Shown here: positions 32,501 through 45,648 of the stretch, piece by piece
How positions within the stretch are numbered: the stretch's first letter is position 1
Layout: every line of letters starts with the position of its first letter
Source: Phoenix dactylifera
Taxonomy: Eukaryota; Streptophyta; Magnoliopsida; Arecales; Arecaceae
Length of the DNA: 64,000 nt
Direction: 5' to 3'
NCBI RefSeq assembly: GCF_009389715.1
Contig: NC_052393.1
Span: forward strand, 62,001 to 126,000
Notes under the pieces: generated by a model
The model's input: only the letters and a program-made list of their open reading frames with translations
Database searches by the model: none
What the model was told of the DNA's origin: nothing
Translations under genes and position numbers: made by a program

Positions 32501-33760
32501 GAGCAGAACAATCTAGGTGGTCTCTGCAGTGGTCGTCAGGCCAAAAGTGCTGGGGCGAGAGAAAGCATGGTTCAACACCTTCCAAATGTCACTCGCAAAA
32601 TTTCTATCTGATATTGCAAGGAATTGGATTTCTAATGTTTTCTTCGTAGTTGTCTTGGAGAGGATTCCATCGGGCGCACACACTTTCTCAAGGGTACGTA
32701 ATGTTCTCTTTTTTATTTCCTATTTCTGATATTTAATGCACGAGAAATTAATGAGATAGTTAATTTCTTCCGGATAACGTTAACAAGAAAGAGGAGCTGG
32801 TTCTTTCTTTTTTATCTTCTGGAGATTTAATATGAGGTAGACTAATGACTAATTTCTTCTTGATAACTGATATGTTAACTAATCACGTAAGATTTTTTCA
32901 CGTATATAGTACAAGAACGAGTATATTACTTGATTTTATTAATTGATTCAGAAAATTTTAATGACTTACATGATCGGACACTTTTAACGCTCTTTATCTG
33001 TCTCCACGTGCATCATTAATTGATAAAAGGTCGAGACGTTGCGGGAGACCTTCTTCATCCAAACCGACGCCATCGATAAGAAGAAAAGAAAAACAAATAA
33101 AGAAAGAAATAAAGCAGATGGAACCGGTCATCCTTATTATTCCATTAGTCATTAGATGTTTTTGTTTATTTTATTTTATTTTATTTTTTCACATTATCAT
33201 TTCCATTAATAACTAACGACTGGCAAATGCGGATGCGTTTCGGGCTGTCAGGGCAACCTTGTCACCCTGGGGCCCGAGAGACGCCATTCAATGCAGTCCA
33301 CTTAATTTTCACGGGATGCACCAGCTGAACGGAACGGTGCTACGTTACCGTCTCGAATACCCTATTTTAATTTTTGTTGCTACCGCGTCTTAAAAGCATT
33401 CCGCTCGATTCTGCTTGGAGATGCAAGGCCCTCTCTATTGGAGATTCGTGCGATTCGATTGGTGGCGCTTATTGCATCGGGAGGTCCACATTTCTACGGA
33501 GATGATCGAGGTCGAAAGGGTCATCACAACCACTGGTTATCGATCGCCGTCGGTTTCGAGTCAGACGTATGCAGATTGCGGATGGATGTTCCGGCAAGGA
33601 ATGGAGGAGTACGTAGTAGGCAGCCAGCACCAGCTCAGCAACCGTAGAAAGACGTAAAACAGGGAGAGAGCATGGCATCCGGATAGGGATGGGATCATGG
33701 GAAGACTTTTGGCTGTTTTCTCGACATGTGATCTTCGGATTCCGTTACTACCCCTCGTCC
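29511..33760. other. Intergenic region upstream of PEPCK
   Basis: No gene is recognised. Patches of GC-rich sequence (31380-31550, 31600-31780, 31900-32170) alternate with AT-rich DNA. A duplicated segment containing CCAGCCAGCCGTA and GGTCGAGCCAAAAAG occurs twice at 31719-31794. The open frame at 33415-33657 has no domain. The last kilobase is the probable PEPCK promoter region. Confidence 0.4.
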
Positions 33761-33764
33761 CCAG

Positions 33765-33773
33765 CTTTAAAAG
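33765..33773 (+). promoter_or_regulatory. Candidate TATA box for PEPCK
   Basis: TTTAAAAGG is followed by a C-rich, pyrimidine-rich stretch (33800-33984) that looks like a 5' leader. A plausible donor CAAG/GTGGGC at 33984/33985 and the acceptor GCGGCAG ending at 34723, just four bases before the ATG, suggest an intron in the 5' UTR. Inferred; no transcript evidence is available. Confidence 0.4.
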
Positions 33774-34727
33774 GGGACCCCGGGCCACGCTTTCCTTGCA
33801 TCCATCTCCCCCCCCCCCCCCCGTCTTTCTTCATCTTGGATTCGGAACTTCGCTATTCCACCACCCTGTATGGTCGTTCCCTTCGTTTCCTCCTCTTAAG
33901 GAGTATTCCTTTTTTCTCCCCCTAATTTTAGTCCTCCTTCTGTCCTCCACTTTGCCGCTTCAACCCCGCGTTTCCCTTCTCAAGGTGGGCTCTTCTTCTT
34001 CGCGTGCTTTTGTCTCGCTCCTCCCCCGCTTCTCCTCTTATTGCCATATTTTGGATGGAGGAATACGCAAAAGAGGAGAGAGGAGTAGGAAGGGCGGAGC
34101 TCCGGAGACTAGATCAGATGCGAATTAATTCGATCTTTCTTCCCCCCATTTTAACTGGGGGTGGGGGTTCTGCTCCTCCTCGCTAGGATTTCGTAAATAA
34201 TCCTTTAACTAATCATGGACGAGATGGGACCATTTTCTGCTCCTATCTGCGAACACCAGATTCAAGCTGGAAAAAGTTCTTTTCTAATATTATCATGATT
34301 ATATAAACCCTGATTGCGACGAAGGTTGGCATTTCTATCGGACCGTAATTTCATAAGGTCTTTCTGGATGGCAATACGACAAGTACATGTATTGGGTGGC
34401 CGCGAATAGATAAGAAGAGGGCTTCTCTGCTTTGATTCCTAAATAGGAGACTTCTAATTGTTATTTGTCCGCAAGTTACGAGATTTTTGGTGATTTGTTG
34501 TTGTTGTTGTTTTAAGAAAAAACTTACTTTTCGAAATCTCGTCTCAATGATTTTTGTTTTGTTGTTTTTTTAAACAAAAACTTACTTTTCGAAATCTCGT
34601 CTCAATTTAAACAATTTTTTCTGCTGGCTCTGTAAGTGCTTTTCTAGCCGTCTGTCCCTTTTTTTTTCAGATAACGAAACAGAGCTTCCTATTTTTATCG
34701 TATAATTCATCTGTTTGCGGCAGGGCA

Positions 34728-37700
34728 ATGACGGAGAACGGGGATTTCAGCTTCGCCATGGACGCCAACGCGGTGGCCCGCAACGGGTTGCCTCGGATCC
34801 AGACCCACGGCAGCGGCAAGAAGAAGCCGGATAACGGGATCTGCCACGACGACAGCGGGCCGCCGGTGAAGGCCCAGACCATCGACGAGCTCCACTCGCT
34901 CCAGAAGAAGAGGTCCACCCCCACCACCCCCATCAAGGATGGCCAAGGTGGCACCGCCTTTGCCATCCTCTCCGAGGAGGAACGCCACAAGCTCCAGCTC
35001 CAATCCATCAGGTCAGTTCCCTCTATCTCTATATACGTCATATATGCATCTATATCTACGACCACTATACGTAGATCTGCTTGTGATTCCCGAAAAGAAG
35101 ATTACATTGGCAAGGAGAGCCGTCCGACGGGTCCTCCTCATGGCAGTGATTGGATTGTGCGCGTCGGCTCTGCCTGGGATTCGTAAGATTCTGGTAGGGC
35201 CTCGATAGCAGGACCCGCTTCAAAGACGATGCAGTCGAAAACAAAAGAAAATCACCTTATAGCAGCTCCCGATTGAGGCCTTCAACTCCCCCACCCACCC
35301 ACGCGCACACAACAAAAAGAAGGGAAGGAAGGAAAGAAAAAAAAAGCTACTTTAGGCTTTTACTCGTGGGACCCGGGTTCGGGATACTTGCATGCCACGG
35401 GGATGGACGGCCATGGATGCCGTCTTACCCTCATCTCTTGCCGACGCTATTACGTATATCATTTTAATAATGCTTCTTATTTTCCTTTCGGAGGGTATAT
35501 AGAATAATTTGCTTTCTTGCCTCCACGGCCGGAAAGCGCGCCTTCAAATACGGGAAATCTGTGGCCAAAGACCACACTGGGGTACGTGTTTTGTACGCGC
35601 GTCCTCGTATGATGATTATGATGCCCAAGGGAGGGCCCACCTGGATTGGTCGCTTCTACGGTTCGACTAAGATATCACAAAAAATAATAAAGAAAAAAAC
35701 CACAGGACCGTGCAGTCAGACCCGGTCCCCCGGCTTTACCCGGCTTCTCTCTCTCTCTCCTGCTGCCAGCTCCGCTCCCACCCAGGCGTCAGCGTATGAG
35801 TTACAACCGTCGTCCAAAAAGTCTCAGGCTCCCGTAAGTTCATGAATATACGATAGATTTCTTTTTCTTTATCGTTTGGGTTCATGTACTTATAGGGATT
35901 TTTTTTAATAAAAATAATTATATCAATACTTTTAGAATTTTGCAGCAGTCCTTTGAGCTGATCTCAGTTTAACAGCCAAAACGTTCTTTATATCTATGAT
36001 TAAACTGTCGAATTTACATCCGTTGTTGGATTGAGGTTGGTAACCTAGATAATGAAGGTTCCATATGACAAATATTAACTGAATTGCCGTCGTCCACCAA
36101 AACAAAGGAGGAATAGTATCCATCGTGAAAAGCTCACTTTAGGTTATTTCATTCACCAGTTGATGGGATATATAAGCAATCGTGATCTTTTTTTTTTTTT
36201 CTTCTTCTAATGTATATACGACCTCATTTGCATGCGTTCTCACGAGCTGGTATGGATGATTCATGGCAGTGCGTCGCTGGCGTCGCTGACACGGGAGACA
36301 GGACCGAAGGTGGTGAAAGGCGACCCGGCGAGGAAGGCAGAGACACCCAAGGTGGGGGCGGAGCACCACCACTACTTCACCCCCACCATCAGCATCAGTG
36401 ACAGCGCCCTCAAGTTCACCCACGTGCTCTACAACCTTTCCCCCGCCGGTAATTGATTCTTCCTTATTCCCGCTCCACTCCCATCCTTTTTATTATCTCT
36501 TTTCTACCCTGTTTGCCCCACTCACCTTACTTTTCATGTCACCTGAGCCCATAGCTTGTCACGAGCACCGGACTCTGTCCACCATTTTCTTGGTGGACAA
36601 TTCCTTGGACCGAAGCCTCCAGGGGTAGCCTTTATATTTCTGGGGGTGCTGAGTGATGTTGACCTCTCACTACTTTTCAAAAAGGAAGGCAGTTTTGAGT
36701 TTTTTTCCACCTTTATTCACATTAAGGGCCCGATATATCTTCCCCCAATTTGTCGAGATCTTTCCGGAGCACCGAGGTCACCCCACGCATTTTTCTTTTG
36801 CCTCGTGACATGTCCCAGTCTGCTGCGGTCTGACTGTCTGGCTTGCGAATGGCATGCCCGTGGTTCATAGGAACACATACATTGCATTAAACTACTGTAG
36901 AACTCCTGAACTAGTTTTTGATTCTTATTTCTTTCAATTGTCCGAAGATATTAATAAGGAATTGATTTTATGATTCAGTTGCTGATTGTTCACGAACACT
37001 TAACATTTTAACGATTCCATACGTTGCTACTTGTAGGAGCCCCTTTTTTTTTTTTTTGCTATTGTTTGTCATCCGTCTCTTCTGTTCTTATTTTAATATG
37101 GATAAATTAGATATCAATTATCTTACATTCTTCGAAGTTATTTGTTCTTTTCTGTTGCAATTGCCCTTTTTCTTTCGAAACTTTTTGACGAGTTCTCCCT
37201 ATTGCGTTCCATATTCTGGATCATGGCGTCTTTACCTTGTTTGTTCCCAAGCACCAGACTTCTGACTATGCTATGATTGATTGCTAAGACAGTTTTGTTT
37301 ACTGCCGTCTTCATATTTTTTCTGCACAATAATAGACATAAGTGTGGGCGATTAGCATCTGACGTGCTGCTCCACCGGTTTAGATGTTGACTTGTTTTCT
37401 CGAGTTTATCATATTAACCGATGACTTTTCTCAGACAACGACAGTGGTAGGAAATGAAAGTAGACATCCTCTGCTTTCTGTGTGCGCATGTCTGACAAAA
37501 AAATTGTATTCAAAACAGAGCTATATGAACAAGCCATTAAGTACGAGAAGGGATCATTTATAACGTCGGCAGGGGCCTTGGCCACCTTGTCCGGTGCGAA
37601 GACAGGTCGATCTCCAAGGGACAAACGGGTCGTCAAGGATGAGACCACCGCAGAGGAGCTCTGGTGGGGAAAGTAAGTACCAGTCCTGCTTCCGTTCTGT

Positions 37701-40416
37701 ATTTGCTTGAGCATATCTCGTGCTTGATTTGTTAATTTCTTTTCCTTCCGTTGTGCATTCAGGGGCTCACCGAACATTGAGATGGATGAACACACGTTCC
37801 TGGTGAACAGGGAGAGGGCTGTCGATTACCTGAATTCTCTGGAAAAGGTACTTGCAATACTCTTTTTTAATTAAAAAAAATAGTCCGAAATATAGAGTTT
37901 TTGGCTGGGAGTTGTTACTAATACATAAGGGGGTTAGGTATGTCGTGGTGAGAGTTGTATAGAGAAAGTTGGCTATTATTGAGTACTTCTGGGAATTTCC
38001 TGGGAATTTTGAGGATCAAACCGATATGTATCATTTGACAGATCTTCGTCAACGATCAATTCCTGAACTGGGACCCGGAGAATCGGATCAAAGTCCGGAT
38101 CGTCTCGGCGAGGGCCTACCATTCCCTATTCATGCATAACATGTAAGTATGAACACCAAACAGAATAGTAGGATACGGTTCGTTTTTGCAGTACCGCCTG
38201 CTACGGTTATCCAGATAAGTAATCCTCTTGTCGTTTAATTGGCTGCTGTTACGTTAATAAAGTCATATATAGTAATAGATGCCGCGTAGGCGTGGCTGTG
38301 TTTGCTTTCGAAGACGATGGGCAAGCATGAGAATTCAGTACGTAAGTAGTGGTAAATAGTTGTTGTGCATACGATGACTGGATGGGTGACAGGTGCATCC
38401 GGCCCACGCCTGAAGAACTGGAGAATTTCGGTACTCCGGACTTCACGATATACAATGCTGGACAATTTCCATGTAATCGTTACACGCATTACATGACATC
38501 CTCCACTAGCGTAGATCTAAACCTCGCTAGGAGGGAAATGGTCATCCTCGGCACGCAGTATGCTGGGGAGATGAAGAAGGGTCTGTTCAGTGTGATGCAC
38601 TATCTCATGCCTAAGAGACAAATCCTCTCCCTGCATTCTGGCTGCAATGTGGGCAGAGATGGTGACGTTGCCCTCTTCTTTGGACTGTCAGGTAAGTTCC
38701 GACTCATCGGAAACTGGTGCCGTCACCTGCCCCACCCCGCACCCGCGCTCCTCTCTGCTCTCTGTCCGGGACCTAATTCGCACCTCCCCATATGTGAATT
38801 GTGATTCATTGATGCTGCATCCCCTGCCATCGTCGTTGATGACTTCTTCGTCTTTTGCGCAGGCACTGGGAAGACGACTCTGTCCACCGATCATAACAGG
38901 CTGCTCGTCGGAGATGACGAGCACTGCTGGGGCGATACCGGTGTTTCGAACATCGAGGGTGGCTGTTATGCGAAGTGCATCGATCTATCGAAGGAGAAGG
39001 AGCCCGACATCTGGAACGCCATCAAGTTTGGAACTGGTGAGGATCTATATCATGATATCACTTTTTTTCAGCTTATTTCTTCTACAGAACAGATCTCTCT
39101 CTCTCTCTCTCTCTCGAACGGCTTCGGATGCTACACCTGCCTATACAAGAACAAGAACTATTCCTAATCCAGAAGTTCTCTCCTTTTTTTGTAACGAAAC
39201 TTGGGTCTCCTGCAGTGCTGGAGAATGTGGTATTCGACGAGCACACGCGGGAGGTGGACTATTCGGATAAATCTGTTACTGGTAATTCTTCGCCTTATTG
39301 ATCATGAGTAAGTTGGGTCGTACCATGAAGATGTCTCGAATTTCATCATGTTGCCGTGCTAATTTATTTTGGCAGAAAATACTCGTGCTTCCTATCCGAT
39401 CGAATACATCCCCAATGCAAAGATCCCGTGCGTTGGGCCGCACCCTAAAAATGTTATCCTCTTGGCATGCGATGCTTTTGGCGTGCTCCCACCTGTGAGC
39501 AAGTTGAGCCTTGCTCAGACCATGTATCATTTCATCAGTGGCTACACTGCACTGGTACACAATTTTATCCTAAAAACATATATAATCTTTTGTTTTTTTT
39601 TTTGAAGTTATGGTTTCTTATGTTGCTGCTGAAAAATGAAAAAAAATAGGTGGCTGGCACGGAAGATGGCATCAAAGAGCCGCAGGCAACATTCTCTGCT
39701 TGCTTTGGAGCAGCATTCGTGATGCTCCATCCCACTAGGTATGCAGCAATGCTGGCCGAGAAGATGCAGAAGTATGGCGCCACTGGTTGGCTTGTCAACA
39801 CCGGCTGGTCGGGTGGAAGGTATATATAGAGCAAAGCTGTCCGATGATTTAATTAAAATGCCCGCTTGCGAATCATCCCTCGTGTTTTTTTCTTCTATTC
39901 GACATCCTTCGAGCTTTTTGTTTTCAGGTATGGTGTTGGGAGTCGCATCAAGCTGGCTTACACTCGGAAGATCATTGATGCCATACACTCTGGTAGCCTC
40001 CTGACCGCCAGTTACAAGAAGACGGAGGTGTTTGGGCTGGAGATACCGACCGAAGTCGAAGGCGTGCCGTCCGAGATCCTGGACCCGATGAACACTGTAA
40101 GTTGCCGCCTATTAATCTCTCCACTCCTTTGCGTTCATCCTTTATATACCGAACCGTAGTTACCCATATTATCACCGCCCAATACCATTGCAATGGATCC
40201 TTTCCATGCGAAACACCCTTCATAACATGATCATACACCTGAGGCCTCTAATGGTTTTCGTTTGGTGTATAGTGGGTGGACAAGGCAGCCTACAAGGAGA
40301 CTCTGCTGAAGCTGGCTGGTCTGTTCAAGAAGAACTTTGAGGTGTTTGCGAACTACAGGATTGGAAAGGACAGCAAGCTGACCGAGGAGATCCTTCATGC
40401 TGGCCCGAACTTCTGA
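34728..40416 (+). CDS. PCK: Phosphoenolpyruvate carboxykinase (ATP)
   Basis: Twelve coding exons join in frame to 667 aa: 34728-35011, 36270-36448, 37519-37672, 37763-37847, 38042-38142, 38393-38691, 38863-39036, 39216-39281, 39376-39554, 39650-39819, 39928-40096, 40273-40416. All introns are GT-AG. The enzyme converts oxaloacetate and ATP to phosphoenolpyruvate and CO2 in the cytosol, for gluconeogenesis from lipid and organic acids. Diagnostic motifs are GRSPRDKR (184-191, substrate site), the kinase loop GLSGTGKTT (365-373) split by an intron, and GDDEHCWGD just after it. The plant-specific N-terminal extension (about 95 residues) ends before the ISASLASL segment; in plants this region carries regulatory phosphorylation. 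Length fits plant PEPCKs (about 670 aa). It converges with the glutamyl-tRNA reductase gene. Decayed inverted pieces of a second copy lie at 8.5-10.4 kb. Confidence 0.97.
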
Positions 40417-40466
40417 ACGACGGATGGTGACAACAACCTTAGAAACCTAGTGATCCTTGAATAAAA

Positions 40467-40590
<124 letters not shown>

Positions 40591-41765
40591 ATCTATGTAA
40601 AACTCATTTTTCTGTTCCCTAGTCGAATGATCCTTGAATTTTAAATTCAGTCTCTGGATGCACAAATCCTTTGATGGCTGCAATAATGCTCCCTTGTATC
40701 ACGACTATGATCGTTAGCCTGTATTGGAATTATATAGCTTTTGCTTTATGAATTTTCTGATCCAGTAGGATGATCAGGCTCCTATCTTTACAAAAAGGAG
40801 TGAATAGGGTCTAGGATCTTTAAGAAAAGGATTTTGCTTTTCAGCGAAGGGTGCCAGCTAGCTAAGGCTGGTTTGCTTCATGAGCTACTTTTCAGTACCT
40901 GTCAAGATTGTACCCAAAAGATGGATGCCAATTTCTTGTAGCGTAGATGATCATAGACTCATGAAAAATGGCCATCTCCGATCATACCAAAACACAAACC
41001 TCCTAATTAAACATTGCTACTTCAAAAGAAAAGAAAAGAAAAGAAAAGAAAAGAAAGGAAAGGAAAAGTCCCTCCCACCCCGCGGCCGTGCCGCTCCTCT
41101 CTCTCTCTCTCTCTCTAGCAAAATTAAGAAAAACATGATGTCTGCCGTGGAAGCAAAGCATTCCATTAAATACCTCCATCGATCTGATTCTGCAGAAGCA
41201 TGACCAAGCCCTGGTTGATCAAGTCTTCCGCACGTCTGCCGCAATCAGCAGCTAGATAATAAAAGCAGGTAAGTTCCTGCCAGATAATACCGTATGGTGG
41301 GTGCATAATTCCAACAACACAAAGCATAAACCAGCCGAAAATCTTTTCAGAAGGAAATGCTAAACATTATAGAAAATAAAAATCAATGTACTAACATATT
41401 ATTTTAGAACTTGGGACCACGACCCATTAGCAAATCAAATTCACCTCTGTTACCGAATCGGTTCCTATTAAAACCAGAAGACCATCCATCATACATCACC
41501 AGCTGCAAATGAAACCTATAGAGAGTTCAGGAAGTCTTTACCATATCTCTCTACCAAGAAATGCCGAGGGGGTTTATCATTTCCCAATATAGTTGTTGAA
41601 CTCAATGAGAAGCCGAGAAGGTTCTCTTATTGAAAAGTAGAGGATCAGTGAAGTAGAATGTGCAGACACCTGGACCCAAAAAAGTGTGAAGATGAACGCA
41701 TACGGATGAAAGACCTCTTAACAGTGTAGCAGGCTAGCAGCAGATCATTCAATACCTCTATAAGT
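40591..41765. other. Convergent intergenic region between PEPCK and glutamyl-tRNA reductase
   Basis: Contains 3' UTR sequence of both genes, an AAAAG microsatellite (41027-41068) and a (CT)n run (41096-41115). No additional gene is recognised. Confidence 0.5.
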
Positions 41766-44700
41766 TTAACTCCGAGTTTTTTCCACCTTGGCTTTAATCT
41801 TTTGCTCCATGATTGCTTTCTCAGTGTCTAGACTGAACATCCGATTTAGCGCATGCATATTTTCAAGGGTCTCATCAAGTGTTCTACTGTCACTGCCATC
41901 GCATCTCAAGTGCTGCAATGGACCATGAAGCAGCTTGTTAACTATACCACTGCTAAGCTCTTCTATAGCCCTTCTCATTTTCTTTGTCAAAGCATCATCC
42001 CCAATCTTTTGTAAACACTTCTCAAGCTCCGAAGCCTTGATTCTATCAGCATAGGACCTTAATTTTTTGATAGTAGGGACAGTCTCCAGAGAGTCCCTCC
42101 ATGCCTCAAACCGCTTTAATTCTTGAGTGATGATTGCTCGAGCTTCCATTGCTTTCCTTAGCCGATCTTCCTTGTTGGCTTCCACGACTGACTTAAGGTC
42201 GTCGACATTATACACTCGTGCATATTCAAGATCTGAAACACAGGATGCGACATTCCTAGGAACAGAGATATCAATGAAAAGCCTCACAGCCCCAATAGCG
42301 TCGCTCACAGGAGGCAGGCCTTCAACATGTTCTTTTAAAAATAATGGTGTCTCGGATGCTGTGCTCGTGAACACCACATCAGCTTCAGCAGCAGAGGGTA
42401 GCATGTCAGTGAAAGGTCTGAAGATTATTTCAACATCCTTCATTTCCTCACGTATAGCATCAACCTTTTCCACAGACCGATTTACAACCATGATCCTTTG
42501 GAATCCCTTTGCAACAAGATGTTTGATCACAAGTTTCCCCATCTTGCCAGCTCCAATAACCAGCATCCTGGCAGATGGCAAGTAGGACTTCGGAAGCTTC
42601 ATCAGCGCTAACTCCACTGCAGCTGAGCTGACAGAAACTGCGCCAGAGGATATGTTAGTCTCACTACGAACACGCTTTCCAGCAGTGATTGCATCCTTGA
42701 ACATCCTGTCAATGTTCTTCCCCAATCCTCTGCTACCTTGCCCAACTCTAACAACTTGTTTAACTTGTGCAAGGATCTGTCCTTCTCCCAGGACAAGGGA
42801 GTCAAGCCCAGCTGATACTTCAAACAAATGCCCAGTAGCATCACTGTCACGAAGCATAAATAGATGCTGTCGGAGCTCTGAAACAGGAATTCCACTAGTC
42901 TGCATTTTAAACAGAATAAAGAAGCATGTGACTGGTTGAAATACAAAACACTCGTCCACATCCCCATTTTCTATAGTCAAAAAGAACAACTAGAATACAA
43001 ATGCAAATGCATAAGATGAACACCACATTAAATAACTTAAATATTGATTACCTTAGCCATCCACTCTGTCACTTCTCTGATTCCTCGATGCCAAGACAAA
43101 ACCACCACATATATTTCCATTCTGTTGCAGGTACTGAGAACAGCAGCTTCTTCTACATGATTCAAACTGCAAAGCTCTTCGATAGCACGAGGCCATTGAG
43201 CCTCTGGAACAGCAAGTTTTTCACGCATTTCGACTGGAGCTGTGTGAACACTAAGACCTATAACAGCTATGCTGCTTCTCTCCTTCATATATCCTAATAA
43301 GAGTAAAGCACAATATGGTCAAAAAAAAAAAATGTTGCATAACCACCACGAATATCAACTTGCTAGAATACAGACATCAAACACGTGTCAAACAAGTGAA
43401 ATAATATCCTAATAAATGCATAATCTGATGACTGTGAACTAATATCCTAGTAAATGCAGATTCCGATGACTGACTTCAAGGAAAAGAAAGTGCACAACAA
43501 GATCATGGTAACACAGCAAACTTTTCTAAAATGCCAATTGTCTAGAACATCCAGACATGGACATCAAGACAAACTCCTCTTCCCATGGGATTGGAGACAA
43601 AATAATTAATTAATGCATATAAAGGCAATGTAAAGTTGAATACTCAATAAGGCTAACAAGTTCACAGAATACAAAGGGTGAAAAATCCTGATGCATACAA
43701 GTATTAAAACTGATGAAAGTCTTTAAGATCCTTGCCAAACAATGAAGAACCCATCTCACACCATGGAGATCCAAGGGGTACCATATGCTTTGAGTGCAAG
43801 ATCAAATGACACCACGGAGATCCAAGGGGTGCCATATGCTTTGAGTGTAAGATCAAATGAGAAATGATCAGACTGTTTCCTCTACCCTCTGCAAAGGCTC
43901 CACTAGAGCCTTTTTGGAGTCTAGAAGTGGAGCCACATGAAGGCCAATAAGCTCACAAATAGGAAGTGTGAAAACCCCACGATCCACACAAGTATTAAAA
44001 TGGATGAATGTCTCCAAATCCTTGCCAAACAACGAAGAAGCCATCTCACACCATCGACGTTCAAGGGGTGCCATATGCTTTCAGTGAAAGATCAAATGAG
44101 ATGATTGGACTGGTTTCTCTACCCTCTGCAAAGGCTTCACTAACGGCTTTTTGGAGTCTAGTAGTAGAGCCCATGCAACTCAAGTTGCAGGTGCAGGCCA
44201 GCTCACTTGTTTATTCTGTAATTTAAAATGCACGGTAAGTTGAGTTGCTAGTTAGGCTGCAAAGCAGGGCTATCTTGCGGTAGGTTGACTTGTCGTTAAA
44301 ATGATCGTAGGGCAAGTTGCAGTGGCTCGAGTTGGGGCCTTAATTTAAAGAATGAATTTTCTCTCCTCCTCCTTCCCTTCCCCTTTCCTCCCTTGCCCAA
44401 ATCTCGAGTCCCTCAATGTTGCCACAGGCCCTTGTCACATCTAGGGGGCCATGGCGACCTCCTCGTCCTTGAACTTCATTATAGCAAGCCCCTCCTTCTC
44501 CTGCTTCCCTTCCCCTCTCCTTCCCCACCCTGCTTTTGAGTCATTTCTCGCCACCAGCCCTCATCACCAGCCCTCCTTCACCTTACCATGAATTTTTACC
44601 GCACCACACTCCTCCTCCACTCCACCTCCCCTTCCACTTCCACCCACCCTCTCCGAAACTCTCCTTTACGTTCTCTACATTCCTCAAGGCTTGCACCATC

Positions 44701-45648
44701 ATCCGGCTCCTCGCCCATGGGCACCGAGGTCCATGCAAAGGCCCTCACTGCCAGTGGCTCTGATGCCAACCTCTTCATCCAAAACACCTTTATCTTCATA
44801 TACATCAAGTGCTCCAATCTAGTATTTGTTGCAAGGTGTTCGACGGAATGTCTGTTAGAAACACCTCTCTTTTCCCCAAACTCTCTTACTAACACAGGAA
44901 GTAAGCTACCTTATAAGTCAAGTACTGCAACTTGAGTTGCAGTGCAATTTCAACTACATTGGCTCCAAACTGCCCCTTGATAGGGCCACAATTACCACTC
45001 ATCTTAAAATGATCAATATTTTTTCAATGAAAAGAGACGATCTAGGGAGGAAAACTTTGCATCAATGCATTCCCTCATCTTGTAATATTAAAACATGAAC
45101 ATCCCACATGCTTACATGACATCGCATCTCAAGAAATTAATGCAAGATTTTCAAGGAAGATAATTGAGGTCGCAACAATAACACGATCAAAAAAAAAAAA
45201 AAAAGATTAATCGATTGCAAGCCCTTTATACCTCTTCGGAGAGGGGATCAACAAAAAAAAAAAAAGGAAATCAACAGGCAGAACATCCACTTTTCATGGA
45301 GAAATATCTCTTCAACTTTCGAACATGCGTCTAACAAAGCAGCAGCAACAGAAGCAATGGGCATGGTGCTGGAGGGAATGACTTACGGTCAGCGGAGATC
45401 TTGAATTGCTCGAGAGCCGAGGCGCTGGACGCCCGGGATGCTGTCCTCGCTTCCACCAGATCCACCGTGGCCTCGCACCGGGGGCTCCCCCGAACCCTCC
45501 CCCTAGGGTTGCCGACACAGACCGGAGGTCTCGGGACGACCCGGAACCCGGGCAAGGCAGAGAACGGGGCATTCGAGCTCTTCCGACGAAGGGAAGGCGC
45601 TGCCTTCGGCCCCAGAAGGGAGGCCACAGAACCGCTCACGACCGCCAT
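41766..45648 (-). CDS. HEMA1: Glutamyl-tRNA reductase, chloroplastic
   Basis: Three exons on the - strand, 45648-45387, 43293-43052 and 42899-41766, join to 545 aa. The enzyme reduces glutamyl-tRNA(Glu) with NADPH to glutamate-1-semialdehyde, the committed step of chlorophyll and heme synthesis in plastids. Residues 1 to about 60 form a Ser/Arg/Pro-rich, acid-poor transit peptide. The catalytic domain has SVHTAPVE (102-109) and the active Cys in STCNRMEIY (Cys143). [12 protein letters not shown] and the Rossmann motif VIGAGKMG follow, then the C-terminal dimerisation helices with the ELK and LHGP segments. Length is normal for plants. Intron 1 is long (about 2.1 kb) and contains tandem repeats and a PPR gene fragment. 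The N-terminal plant segment after the transit peptide is the usual site for feedback control; nothing in the sequence tests that here. HEMA1 rather than HEMA2 is a guess. Confidence 0.96.
43660..44170. repeat. Nested tandem duplications in glutamyl-tRNA reductase intron 1
   Basis: A block beginning CCATCTCACACCAT occurs at 43751 and 44041, part of an imperfect duplication with a 290-bp period. Within the first copy, GGAGATCCAAGGGGT is duplicated again 51 bp apart (43765 and 43816). CTCTACCCTCTGCAAAGGCT also appears twice (near 43880 and 44121). Confidence 0.8.
44580..44900 (+). pseudogene. PPR-protein gene fragment in glutamyl-tRNA reductase intron 1
   Basis: The + strand encodes [10 protein letters not shown] in one frame, then [25 protein letters not shown] and a CST segment in another frame. 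This is the layout of PLS-type pentatricopeptide repeats, in which FTF..(V/L)LKAC, G..VHA and D.(F/V)(V/I)QN(T/S)L...Y.KC.(S/N)L recur. At least one frameshift and no continuation into further repeats show a dead fragment. It is flanked by near-palindromic copies of GCAACTCAAGTTGCAG (about 44175) and its inverse (about 44924), suggesting a mobile carrier. It is antisense to the host gene. Confidence 0.65.

Noticed and set aside
33415..33657. 80-codon open frame upstream of PEPCK
   Set aside because: No domain, overlapping frames equally open, and location in the promoter region.
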